In this document: piece after piece, positions 17,728 through 25,845 of the stretch
Numbering within the stretch: the first letter of the stretch is position 1
How the letters are laid out: each line of letters opens with the position of its first letter
DNA from: Desulfamplus sp964425195
GTDB lineage: Bacteria; Desulfobacterota; Desulfobacteria; Desulfobacterales; Desulfobacteraceae
Reading direction: 5' to 3'
Assembly: GCA_964425195.1 (NCBI GenBank)
Contig: CAYRLG010000010.1
Location: 47,853 to 111,852, forward strand
DNA length: 64,000 nucleotides
Program-made: the position numbers and the translations under genes
Notes under the pieces: model-generated
Told to the model about the DNA's origin: nothing
Databases searched by the model: none
The model's input: only the letters and a program-made list of their open reading frames with translations

Positions 17728-18561
17728 ATGAATAAAAAATGTATTGCTTTGCTGGTTAAAAGAGATGATCGGGCAAAAAAAAAAGCAGTTGAAGTGGAAA
17801 AGTGGCTTACAGAAAGAGATGTTGATGTTGTATATGCAGATGGCTTTGCCCAAATCCTTCCAAGAGAAGATGTATTTTGTATAGTTGTACTTGGCGGTGA
17901 TGGCACTTTTTTAAGTGCTGCCAGATTGACAAGAACCAGAGATATTCCACTTATGGGAATCAAATTTGGAGAGGTTGGTTTTTTGGCTGAAACTCTTGAA
18001 GGAAAGCTCTATGATGCTTTAGAGGCACTTCTTGAAGAAAGATTTTATATTGAAGAGAGGATGAGACTTAAAGTTTGTGTAATTAGACCAAATGGAGAGA
18101 GTTCTACTGCAAGTGTACTCAACGATTTAGTGCTTAATAGAGGGGCACTATCACGCCTTGCCTACAGTGCCGTTTATATAAATGGCTCATACTTAACCAC
18201 GTTTAAAGCAGATGGTCTTATTGTTGCAACACCCACGGGTTCAACTGCATACTCTCTTGCTGCTGGAGGTCCTGTCATCCATCCAACAGTTCCCGGTATA
18301 ATTTTAACACCAATATGCCCTTTTACACTTACCAACAGACCACTTATTATACCAGACAGTAGCGAAATTGAAATTCAACTTGAAGGAGACGCAAGCGATA
18401 TTGTGCTTACATTTGATGGTCAGGAGGGAATGGCTATTGATTCAAAGGACAGAATAGTTGTCACCAAAGGGCAATATCCTGTAAAAATGATCTCCTTTTC
18501 AAGGAATAATTACTATAATGTCCTTAAAGCAAGGCTGTTGTGGAGTGGGGGGAGAGGGTGA
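17728..18561 (+). CDS. nadK: NAD kinase
   Basis: ATP/polyphosphate-dependent NAD kinase, 277 residues, which makes NADP+ from NAD+ in the cytosol. The diagnostic GGDGT motif is at about 55-60 (VLGGDGTFLSAAR), followed by GEVGFLAE, the NDLVLNRG element and DGLIVATPTGSTAYSLAAGG. Length and motif spacing are those of bacterial NadK. It is a single plus-strand gene between minus-strand neighbours; the upstream 270 bp (17457-17727) is AT-rich without a clear promoter, and the Shine-Dalgarno is weak. The EamA gene converges on it with a 16-bp gap. Confidence 0.95.
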   Translation: MNKKCIALLVKRDDRAKKKAVEVEKWLTERDVDVVYADGFAQILPREDVFCIVVLGGDGTFLSAARLTRTRDIPLMGIKFGEVGFLAETLEGKLYDALEALLEERFYIEERMRLKVCVIRPNGESSTASVLNDLVLNRGALSRLAYSAVYINGSYLTTFKADGLIVATPTGSTAYSLAAGGPVIHPTVPGIILTPICPFTLTNRPLIIPDSSEIEIQLEGDASDIVLTFDGQEGMAIDSKDRIVVTKGQYPVKMISFSRNNYYNVLKARLLWSGGRG

Positions 18562-18577
18562 TAAAGTAGTTCCATAT

Positions 18578-19588
18578 TTATCTTTTATCAAGTATAGATT
18601 TCACTACCGATATAGGTTCAGCTACAGAAATTGTATCTTCTGCTGTAAGAGAGCCTTTTTCTGATATTGGTTCTTCAGCCCTTTTTGTTTTATATTGACT
18701 TAAAAATATTCCTAAAAATATAACCACACAGGCTGCATATTGCTGTATATTGAGTCGTTCGTTTAATATGACAATGCCAAGAATCAAAGAAAAAATTGGT
18801 ATCAGGTTAATAAAAGCTGATGCTTGACCAGCTGGAATTCTGCTTACACCAAAGTTAAAAAGAGAGTATGCCCCTAAAGTAACCGCAGCTCCAAGATAAA
18901 TTATAGCTATAGTTGGTAGGAGAGGGGCTGTTATGGGTAGTGCTGTAGATGGAAGAAATAGCATTGGAAAGTAAAATATTGCACCACCAATTGCCTGTAA
19001 CGCTGTAAGAAAAAAAGGAGAGTAACCTCTCTGTGTAAGTTTTTTAAGGCAGATAGTATATCCAGCAGCGCAAACCATAGCTATAAATTCACATAGATTA
19101 CCAAGCGGAGGATTGGGTGCATTTGCTTCAACCTCTCCGCTAAAGCTGAGCCAACACGCTCCAAATACAGAAATAGTAAGCCCTGCGAGTATCTTCTCTG
19201 TAAGCTCCTCTTTTAGTACAAAAAATGCAACTACTGAAACAAGCAACGGCATAATAGCTGTTATCATTCCAACCTGTGAGGCGGAAGTTAGCTCCAATGC
19301 CTTAGCTTCAAATATAAAATAGAGACACGGTTCGCAGATAACCATTATGAGCATTAGCTTAATATCGGCTCGCAGACTCTTATTTTTCACATCCCTATTT
19401 TTAAGAATATCTTTAAAAATCATTGCAAGTATTAAAAAAGAGATGCTACCTACCGCCATTCTTCCAAAAATAACCACCATAGGATCATATCCTTGAAATG
19501 CAATTTTAAGAGCAACAAAAGAGCTTGACCATATTAATGTGGCAAGAAGAAGGCTTATGTAAGGTAAAAGAGCGTTATATCTATTCAT
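18578..19588 (-). CDS. EamA-family DMT permease
   Basis: A 336-residue inner-membrane protein with ten predicted transmembrane helices in two EamA repeats (ATLIWSSSFVALKIAFQG at the start of the first, PLGNLCEFIAMVCAAGYT of the second) and a hydrophilic C-terminal tail of about 40 residues. EamA proteins are drug/metabolite or amino-acid exporters; the substrate is unknown. It is downstream of glnA but separated from it by a strong terminator, so it is probably transcribed independently. Confidence 0.88.
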   Translation of the reverse strand: MNRYNALLPYISLLLATLIWSSSFVALKIAFQGYDPMVVIFGRMAVGSISFLILAMIFKDILKNRDVKNKSLRADIKLMLIMVICEPCLYFIFEAKALELTSASQVGMITAIMPLLVSVVAFFVLKEELTEKILAGLTISVFGACWLSFSGEVEANAPNPPLGNLCEFIAMVCAAGYTICLKKLTQRGYSPFFLTALQAIGGAIFYFPMLFLPSTALPITAPLLPTIAIIYLGAAVTLGAYSLFNFGVSRIPAGQASAFINLIPIFSLILGIVILNERLNIQQYAACVVIFLGIFLSQYKTKRAEEPISEKGSLTAEDTISVAEPISVVKSILDKR

Positions 19589-19634
19589 AATGTTATTTTT
19601 ATTATAGTTGAAATTGTTAGTTTATAAAAGCAAA

Positions 19635-19676
19635 CTATCCCATGCAGATGAGGATTATAACATCTACATGGGATAG
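19635..19676 (-). terminator. Rho-independent-type terminator of glnA
   Basis: A 16-bp stem (19635-19650 with 19661-19676, one mismatch) around a 10-base loop. On the minus strand it is followed by TTTGCTTTTATAAA. It lies 74 bp beyond the glnA stop and before the EamA gene start. Confidence 0.8.
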
Positions 19677-19749
19677 GTTCAATAATGTTAATAAATTTAG
19701 ATTTTTAGAAATAAGTAGAGACAGAAAAGTGTTCTGTCATTAGATAAAT

Positions 19750-21162
19750 TTAGATATCGTAATATAGATAGAACTCATATGGATGTGGACGGCTGTTTAC
19801 AGGTGTGAGTTCATTCTCTCTTTTGTATGTAATCCACTTTTCAATAACATCTTTTGTAAATACATCGCCTTTCAAAAGGAACTCATTATCTTTTTCAAGA
19901 GAATCAAGAGCTTCTCCAAGAGAACCGGGAGCAGACGCAATCTCTGCAAGCTCTTCTGGTGGGAGATCATAGATGTTTTTGTCAAGAGGATCACCCGGAT
20001 CGATTTTATTTTGAATACCGTCAATCATAGCCATTGTCATTGCTGCAAATGCAAGATAGCCGTTGCATGATGGGTCTGGAGTTCTAAACTCAATTCTCTT
20101 TGCAGAAGGTGAACTTGAATACATTGGAATTCTTATAGATGCACTTCTGTTACGGCTTGAGTATGCCAGATTTATTGGAGCCTCAAATCCTGGAACTAAA
20201 CGCTTATAGGAGTTTGTTGTTGGGTTAGTAATCGCACAAAGAGCCTTACAGTTCTTCATTATACCACCTATTGCATAGAGCGCCTCTTGAGACAATCCTG
20301 CATACTTATTGCCAGCAAATGTATTTTTGCCATCTTTCCAGATACTTAAATGGGTGTGCATACCAGTTCCATTGTCTCCATAAAGAGGTTTTGGCATGAA
20401 TGTAACGCTATTGTTATACTTTGCTGCAACATTTTTAAGAACATACTTAAACCAAGCAAGTTTATCTCCCATATCCAAAAGACTGCTGAATCTTAAGTCG
20501 ATTTCGCACTGTCCAGCAGTTGCAACCTCATGGTGCTGACACTCCATTGCAATTCCTAAATCTTCAAGAGTGAGGAGCATTTCGGTTCTCATATCCTGAT
20601 ATTTGTCAGATGGAGGAAGAGGATAATAGCCATGTTTATGACGAATTTTATATCCTGTATTGGGCATCTCTTCACGACCAGAGTTCCAGATTGCTTCGTC
20701 AGAGTCTAACTCATAAAAAGCTGCATTAGCTTCAACACCATAACGAACGTTGTTAAATATGAAGAATTCTGGTTCTGGTCCTACAAATACAGTGTCTCCA
20801 AGACCTGTAGTTTTTACATATTGCTCAACTTTTCTGGCAATATGACGAGGATCTCTTGAATATGATTCACCAGTAATAGGGTCTTTAATATCACCTATAA
20901 TTGCAAGAGTTGGTTGTGCAAAAAAGGGATCCATTTTGGCTGTAGTAGGATCAGGAATAACAATCATATCGCTATTATCAATGCCCTGCCACGCTCTCAT
21001 GCTGGAGCCATCAAATCCAAAACCATCTTCAAATGAAGACTCTGTAAACTCACACGCAGGTACTGTAAAGTGCTGCCATGTTCCGGGAAAATCCATATAT
21101 CTTATATCGATCATTCTTATCTTTTCTTCTTTAATTTTTGCAACAATACTTGCTGGTGTCAT
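19750..21162 (-). CDS. glnA: Glutamine synthetase type I
   Basis: Type I glutamine synthetase, 470 residues, forming glutamine from glutamate, ammonia and ATP as a dodecamer in the cytosol. Visible signatures are DGSSMRAWQG near the N-terminus, the ATP-binding/glutamate block KPLYGDNGTGMHTHLSIW, the NRSASIRIP segment and EFRTPDPSCNGYLAF. Tyr398 in the NIYDLPPEE element corresponds to the adenylylation site of the GlnE-regulated (GSI-beta) form. It follows glnB by 87 bp in the same direction, consistent with a glnB-glnA unit controlled by nitrogen status. I found no convincing sigma-54 -24/-12 element upstream. Confidence 0.97.
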   Translation of the reverse strand: MTPASIVAKIKEEKIRMIDIRYMDFPGTWQHFTVPACEFTESSFEDGFGFDGSSMRAWQGIDNSDMIVIPDPTTAKMDPFFAQPTLAIIGDIKDPITGESYSRDPRHIARKVEQYVKTTGLGDTVFVGPEPEFFIFNNVRYGVEANAAFYELDSDEAIWNSGREEMPNTGYKIRHKHGYYPLPPSDKYQDMRTEMLLTLEDLGIAMECQHHEVATAGQCEIDLRFSSLLDMGDKLAWFKYVLKNVAAKYNNSVTFMPKPLYGDNGTGMHTHLSIWKDGKNTFAGNKYAGLSQEALYAIGGIMKNCKALCAITNPTTNSYKRLVPGFEAPINLAYSSRNRSASIRIPMYSSSPSAKRIEFRTPDPSCNGYLAFAAMTMAMIDGIQNKIDPGDPLDKNIYDLPPEELAEIASAPGSLGEALDSLEKDNEFLLKGDVFTKDVIEKWITYKRENELTPVNSRPHPYEFYLYYDI

Positions 21163-21249
21163 TTCAATTTTTCCTTTTATGATATTGTGTTAAATTATAA
21201 TATTTTGGTTATACTTTAATCATTCTGTAAATTAGTTTTTTTCAACACT

Positions 21250-21588
21250 TTATAGAGCATCGGCTCCCTTCTCACCTGTTCTTACCCTTATAACATCATC
21301 AACAGGAAGAACAAAAATTTTACCATCACCAATTTTACCTGTGTTGGAAGCCTTACATATTGTATTTACAACCTCATCTGCCTGCTCTTTCTTTACAAGA
21401 ATCTCAATTTTAATTTTTGGAACAAAGTCAACTACATACTCTGCCCCTCTATATATCTCCTTGTGCCCCTTCTGTCTGCCATACCCCTTTACTTCTGTTA
21501 TTGTCATCCCCTGAATTCCGATCTCATTCAGAGCTTCTTTTACATCATCTAATTTAAAAGGCTTAATAATTGCTTCAATTTTTTTCAT
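21250..21588 (-). CDS. glnB: Nitrogen regulatory protein PII
   Basis: PII signal transducer, 112 residues, the normal length. The T-loop is complete, with the uridylylation target Tyr51 in YRGAEYVVDFVPK, and the C-terminal signature (GKIFVLPVDDVIRVRTGEKG) is intact. PII binds ATP/ADP and 2-oxoglutarate and relays nitrogen status to targets such as glutamine-synthetase-modifying enzymes. The start has a strong AGAGGAGG 5-6 bases upstream. Adjacency to glnA downstream and to glnD upstream puts target, signal protein and modifying enzyme side by side. GlnB versus GlnK cannot be separated from sequence alone; no amtB is adjacent, favouring GlnB. Confidence 0.95.
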   Translation of the reverse strand: MKKIEAIIKPFKLDDVKEALNEIGIQGMTITEVKGYGRQKGHKEIYRGAEYVVDFVPKIKIEILVKKEQADEVVNTICKASNTGKIGDGKIFVLPVDDVIRVRTGEKGADAL

Positions 21589-21689
21589 AAATCCTCCTCT
21601 TATATTCGTAACTTTATATATGTAATACAGTACCGTTATAGTGCTGAACTTAAACTTAATTATTATAAACTATATTTGTTTAACTCCTA

Positions 21690-24479
21690 TTAATTTGTAA
21701 TTAAAGGAAGAGCTTCAAGAATTGCACTTTTTATCTCATCTTGCCTCTTTATATCATCTATTTTTCCGTTATCTACAGCTTTTACATAAAAAACATCAAC
21801 TACTTGATCAACTTTTGTAGCAACCATCGCAACTCTAACATCAAGATCGAGCTTGTAGAGAGCATTGGTTATAGCAAACAAAAGTCCTGGAAAGTCGAAT
21901 GTAAAAACTTCAATAACAGTAAAAAAACTTGATGTTTTATTATCGATCCTAACCTTATTTGGTATGGGTATCTGACCGTATTTAGGAGAAATGACCTTTG
22001 GTAACTTATCTTTTAGACGTTCAAGAAAAGCATCGTCGTTAAGTGCTTGCTGAAGATCTTTTTCAGCCTTTTCCCACTTCTCATTTTCAAATATCTTGTC
22101 TTTAGGTGGCATCACTTTAAAAATATCAAGTGCGGTATTGCTGCCAAATGAATATGCCTGAGAACCTACAATATTTAGCCCATTGAGAAAAAATACACCG
22201 GCTAATTTTGAGTAAAATCCAGGTTTATCCTTTCCACATATAGTTATTGTTCTAATATCTGAATCGTTATCAGATGTTACTTTCCATAGAAAATCTCTAT
22301 TTGCAAGCTGTCTATAAAGATTTAGATGAGAAATTATCTCTTGTGCAGATACATATAAAAGATATCTGCGACTCATACTATCAAGCTCTTGTAAAAGGAG
22401 AGTCTCATCCCATTTAGTATATCTTGTTACACTATCTTCTTTATGCTTAAATGTAATCTCTTGATATCCATTTTGATTAAGTTCAAGTACCTCCTCTTTT
22501 TTCTTCTGTATAGCCTTTGCAGCTTTTTTGGTTGCAAGCTCTCTGTTTTTTAGAACTCCCATTACCTTCATAAATAGGTCTCTAAGAAGAGCCTCTGTCC
22601 AACCATTCCAAGCTTTTGGACCTGTAGCTATCGAATCTGCAACGGTCAATAGGTAAAGTTTTTTTAGAACAGAGACTTTTTCAATTTGGCTTGCACAGAA
22701 TACAGCAGTTTCCTCGTCACTTATATCACGGCGTGTGGCAATCTTTATTAGAAATAGATGGTTTCTTACAAGAAACACAACCTCCTCAACATCTGACTGC
22801 GAGTAACCAAAACGAACTACTATCTTACGGGCAATCTCAGCACCTCTTTCAGAATGTTCCTCAGCAGGATCTGCTTTTCCAATGTCGTGAAGTAGAGCTG
22901 CCATCATCAAAGTTTTTCTGTTTCTCAGCTCTTTATATATGTCAGCATAAAGAGTATTGGATAGAGTACTATCATTGTTACCCTCTCTAAAACTGTTTAT
23001 AACCTGAACACAGCGAATAGAGTGTTTATCTACTGGAAAAAGGTGGTATTGGTTATACTGAATTTTATTAAATATGAATGAGAATTCAGGCACAAATTTA
23101 GCTAAAAGCCCAGTTGTCAACATTACATTGAGGACATTAAATTCCCATAAAGATGAGTAGAGAATCTGTTCAAAGGCTTCAACATTTTGGTTATTTTGTC
23201 TGAAGTTATCATCAATTAAATATGCAAACTCACCTACAATACGCCTCGCCTCTATAGAAAGAGGTTTTTTTAATCTGCCACTTTCAACAAATATTTTCAA
23301 AAGAAGTTCTGGTTGATGTGGAATCATCTCTACCGTATCAAACTCAAGTCTTCTCTCACGAATCACAACTCCTTTATAGTTTGTGCTGCGTTTGATTGAT
23401 GTAAATAATCGTGCTCTTTTACTCAACTGGATATCTTCTGTGAGCATAATATTTATCTGTTTGATAAAATCCATTTTTGAATGGAGCTCTCCCATAAAGG
23501 TCTCAACTGCTTTATGTCCATTTTTATCATTAAAGCCAGAGAGTTTAGCAAGCTCTACTTGATGCTCAAAATGGAGTTGATCGCACTTTCGACCAGAAAT
23601 ATAGTGAAGCATATTTCTTATGTTCCAGATAAATAGAAGAGAATTTTCCAGAGTATTGAACTCATCGTGAGATAAAAAACCGTATCTTTCAAGGTCTCTG
23701 CGACATTTTATATCTGCTACTATTCTGGCATACCATAATATTGTGTGGTAATCCCTAAGACCCCCATGACCTGATTTTAGATTTGGCTCTAAAAGATAGG
23801 TAGAATCTCCGTAATCAATATACCTTTTATGACTTTGCTCTATAAGGCGATTCAAACTTATTTGAATATATTTTTTAGATAACCTGGTTCTAAATTTCTC
23901 CATCAACATGGAATAGATATGAGAAGCACCGCATATAAATCTTGCATCTAACATGGTTGTAAGAATGTCAAACTCTTCCCATGCCATTGTAAGGCACTCT
24001 TTTATTGTCCTGACAGCATAACCAGTTTCAAGTTTTGCATCCCAAAGAGGATAGATAATCTCTTTGACAAGAGATTCAGTATTTGTAGGAAGTTTTTTTT
24101 CAAATAGAATTAAAATATCTACATCAGAGTGTACGCACTGCTCGGCTCTGCCATATCCTCCTAAAGCTATAAGAGCAAATGGATATCCGCTAACTGTTAT
24201 TTGGCGTGCTATACTACTTGTTGCAAAGACATTTTGAAAATATTCATCAATAACTCTGGTGTAAGACTCTATAAATTCAGAGGTTTTAAATAGTTCATAC
24301 TCAAGTATAGATGTCTCAGATAGTGCCCCCTGCAAAATAGAGACTTTTTTTGAAGTAGCAAAATTTTCAATAAGCTCTCTTCTTTTAAATGTGAGATCTT
24401 CAGATATATTGTTTATCTGAGGTTCGTCTTCTATTATTTGCGATTTTGAAGTCATTAACATCATTTTTATTAGTTTCAC
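21690..24479 (-). CDS. glnD: PII uridylyltransferase / uridylyl-removing enzyme
   Basis: Bifunctional GlnD, 929 residues, which uridylylates PII at Tyr51 under nitrogen limitation and removes UMP when glutamine is high. The nucleotidyltransferase motif GGYGRAEQCVHSDVDILIL lies near 103-121, the HD-domain motif LLHDIGKADPAEEHSERGAE near 526-545, and two ACT domains that sense glutamine occupy about 740-815 and 855-929. Gene order glnD-glnB-glnA on one strand is consistent with the role. The outermost start is a GTG at 24479; in-frame ATG codons 5, 6 and 8 residues later are alternatives, with AAAGGG lying just upstream of the GTG. Confidence 0.95.
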   Translation of the reverse strand: MKLIKMMLMTSKSQIIEDEPQINNISEDLTFKRRELIENFATSKKVSILQGALSETSILEYELFKTSEFIESYTRVIDEYFQNVFATSSIARQITVSGYPFALIALGGYGRAEQCVHSDVDILILFEKKLPTNTESLVKEIIYPLWDAKLETGYAVRTIKECLTMAWEEFDILTTMLDARFICGASHIYSMLMEKFRTRLSKKYIQISLNRLIEQSHKRYIDYGDSTYLLEPNLKSGHGGLRDYHTILWYARIVADIKCRRDLERYGFLSHDEFNTLENSLLFIWNIRNMLHYISGRKCDQLHFEHQVELAKLSGFNDKNGHKAVETFMGELHSKMDFIKQINIMLTEDIQLSKRARLFTSIKRSTNYKGVVIRERRLEFDTVEMIPHQPELLLKIFVESGRLKKPLSIEARRIVGEFAYLIDDNFRQNNQNVEAFEQILYSSLWEFNVLNVMLTTGLLAKFVPEFSFIFNKIQYNQYHLFPVDKHSIRCVQVINSFREGNNDSTLSNTLYADIYKELRNRKTLMMAALLHDIGKADPAEEHSERGAEIARKIVVRFGYSQSDVEEVVFLVRNHLFLIKIATRRDISDEETAVFCASQIEKVSVLKKLYLLTVADSIATGPKAWNGWTEALLRDLFMKVMGVLKNRELATKKAAKAIQKKKEEVLELNQNGYQEITFKHKEDSVTRYTKWDETLLLQELDSMSRRYLLYVSAQEIISHLNLYRQLANRDFLWKVTSDNDSDIRTITICGKDKPGFYSKLAGVFFLNGLNIVGSQAYSFGSNTALDIFKVMPPKDKIFENEKWEKAEKDLQQALNDDAFLERLKDKLPKVISPKYGQIPIPNKVRIDNKTSSFFTVIEVFTFDFPGLLFAITNALYKLDLDVRVAMVATKVDQVVDVFYVKAVDNGKIDDIKRQDEIKSAILEALPLITN

Positions 24480-25004
24480 CCTTTAAATTTAGAGTTATAT
24501 AAAAGGCACTATCTCTATTTGTAGAATAGCACAAAGCAATTTATATGCCATTGTTAAACAATCTATCTTTCCAGCCGATATCTTATATCTAAACTGGTAA
24601 ATTGTATTAAGTTATTTTAAATTAATTACAAAAATGCAATCAAAAAACCTTTTCAATTTACATTTTTGTGTTTTTAAATTTTCATATAGTTTAGTTTAAA
24701 AATTAGTAGGGATATAAGAGTAGTAGGTATTTAAATTGTGATATATTTTCTATTAATTCAATAGATAAAGTGTAGGTTGTTATTAACAATACAGGTTCAG
24801 AAGAAATGGAGATATAACTTTTAAATAGCTGGACTGGCATTTGGAAGAGATTTTGTTAAAAAACGCTTTATCTGAAGCTCTAAAGTATTTACCCAGTAAG
24901 TACCCAGTAAGATCATAAATTGAGGTTTATCAAGAAATCATTAACCTATAGAGACGCACGGAGCGTCTCTAATCTAAAATATAAAAAGTTCAGTTTATGC
25001 CCGA
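24480..25004. other. 525-bp intergenic region, AT-rich, with repeats
   Basis: No gene that I can support. It lies upstream of glnD, so it should hold that gene's promoter, and downstream of the TauE/SafE permease gene. It contains a short direct repeat (TACCCAGTAAG at about 24891-24901 and again 24901-24911) and a REP-like hairpin at 24950-24970. The segment from about 24905 to 24985 resembles one near 42555-42635 in inverted orientation. Confidence 0.6.
24950..24970. repeat. REP-like palindrome
   Basis: AGAGACGC and GCGTCTCT form a perfect 8-bp stem around ACGGA. No U-tract follows on either strand, so it is not a classic terminator; it resembles dispersed GAGACGC...GCGTCTC palindromes of the REP/MITE kind. 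It sits 34 bp past the stop of the permease gene. Confidence 0.55.
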
Positions 25005-25814
25005 TTACAGTATATACCAAATCATTCGTATTCCCACAAAATATAGAAGAACCGCAAATATCTTTTTTAACTTATCAACTGGAAGACTATGTGCAAGTTT
25101 AGCACCGTAAGGGGCTGTACAGATACTTGCAATAACAATTCCTGAGAGAGATGGTATATGGATAAAACCAAAGGTGTGAGCTGGCAAATTTGAAACACCA
25201 AGTCCGTTTATTATATATCCCAATGTTCCTGCAATAGCTATAGGAAAGCCAATTGCCCCTGCTGTACCTATTGCCTTATGTATAGCAGTATTACACCACA
25301 ACAAAAATGGAACAGATAAACTTCCTCCCCCAATTCCTACAAGGCTTGAAAATATACCAATAACACTGCCCATACTTACCATTCCTAAGGTATTAGGAAT
25401 ATCTCTGGTTGGCTTAGGCTTTATTCCTAAAAGCATCTGTGTAGCAACATATATAAGAAAGAGTCCTGAAAAACCTCTAAGAAAGTTTGTTGATAGTAAT
25501 GCCGCTATCCATGTTCCAAGAAATGTTCCAACTAAAATACCAGGTGTAATGCTAAAAACAACAGACCATAGTACAGCCCCACGCTTATTATGAGCATTTA
25601 CGCTCGAGATTGAAGTGAAGATAATACTGGTAAGCGAAGTGCCCAGAGCTATATGGAGAATATGCTCATGAGGAATACCTTGTGCAGTAAATATAAACGT
25701 TAGCATAGGGACAATGACAATCCCTCCTCCTATGCCAAGTAGCCCTGCCAAAACTCCTGCAACAGCTCCTAAAATAATGTAAAGAACAAAGAACGAAAGA
25801 ACAAAGAACGACAT
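25005..25814 (-). CDS. TauE/SafE (TSUP) family permease
   Basis: Inner-membrane permease of the sulfite exporter TauE/SafE family, 269 residues from the chosen start, with about eight transmembrane helices. The family motifs GAVAGVLAGLLGIGGG at the start of the first half and SLVGIGGGSLSVPFL in the second are both present. Members move sulfite, sulfoacetate, sulfolactate or related anions; the direction and substrate here are unknown. The ATG at 25812-25814 is chosen because AAGGAG lies 7 bases upstream; an upstream in-frame start would overlap the tamA-like gene by 59 bp. The opening residues contain a 5-codon tandem duplication (SFFVL repeated). Confidence 0.9.
   Translation of the reverse strand: MSFFVLSFFVLYIILGAVAGVLAGLLGIGGGIVIVPMLTFIFTAQGIPHEHILHIALGTSLTSIIFTSISSVNAHNKRGAVLWSVVFSITPGILVGTFLGTWIAALLSTNFLRGFSGLFLIYVATQMLLGIKPKPTRDIPNTLGMVSMGSVIGIFSSLVGIGGGSLSVPFLLWCNTAIHKAIGTAGAIGFPIAIAGTLGYIINGLGVSNLPAHTFGFIHIPSLSGIVIASICTAPYGAKLAHSLPVDKLKKIFAVLLYFVGIRMIWYIL
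25781..25810. repeat. Perfect 15-bp tandem duplication in a start region
   Basis: AAAGAACAAAGAACG occurs twice head to tail (25781-25795, 25796-25810) within the first codons of the TauE/SafE gene, duplicating five residues. It is a candidate slippage site. Confidence 0.9.
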
Positions 25815-25845
25815 AGTACTCCTTATTGTTATTAATTTGTTAAAG

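Noticed and set aside
21163..21689. Sigma-54 promoters for glnA and glnB
   Set aside because: I looked for a TGGCAC-N5-TTGC type element on the minus strand in both spacers and found none convincing.
24920..25102. Possible 60-residue plus-strand gene
   Set aside because: It runs across a palindromic repeat and into the antisense of the TauE/SafE gene, with no homology signal.
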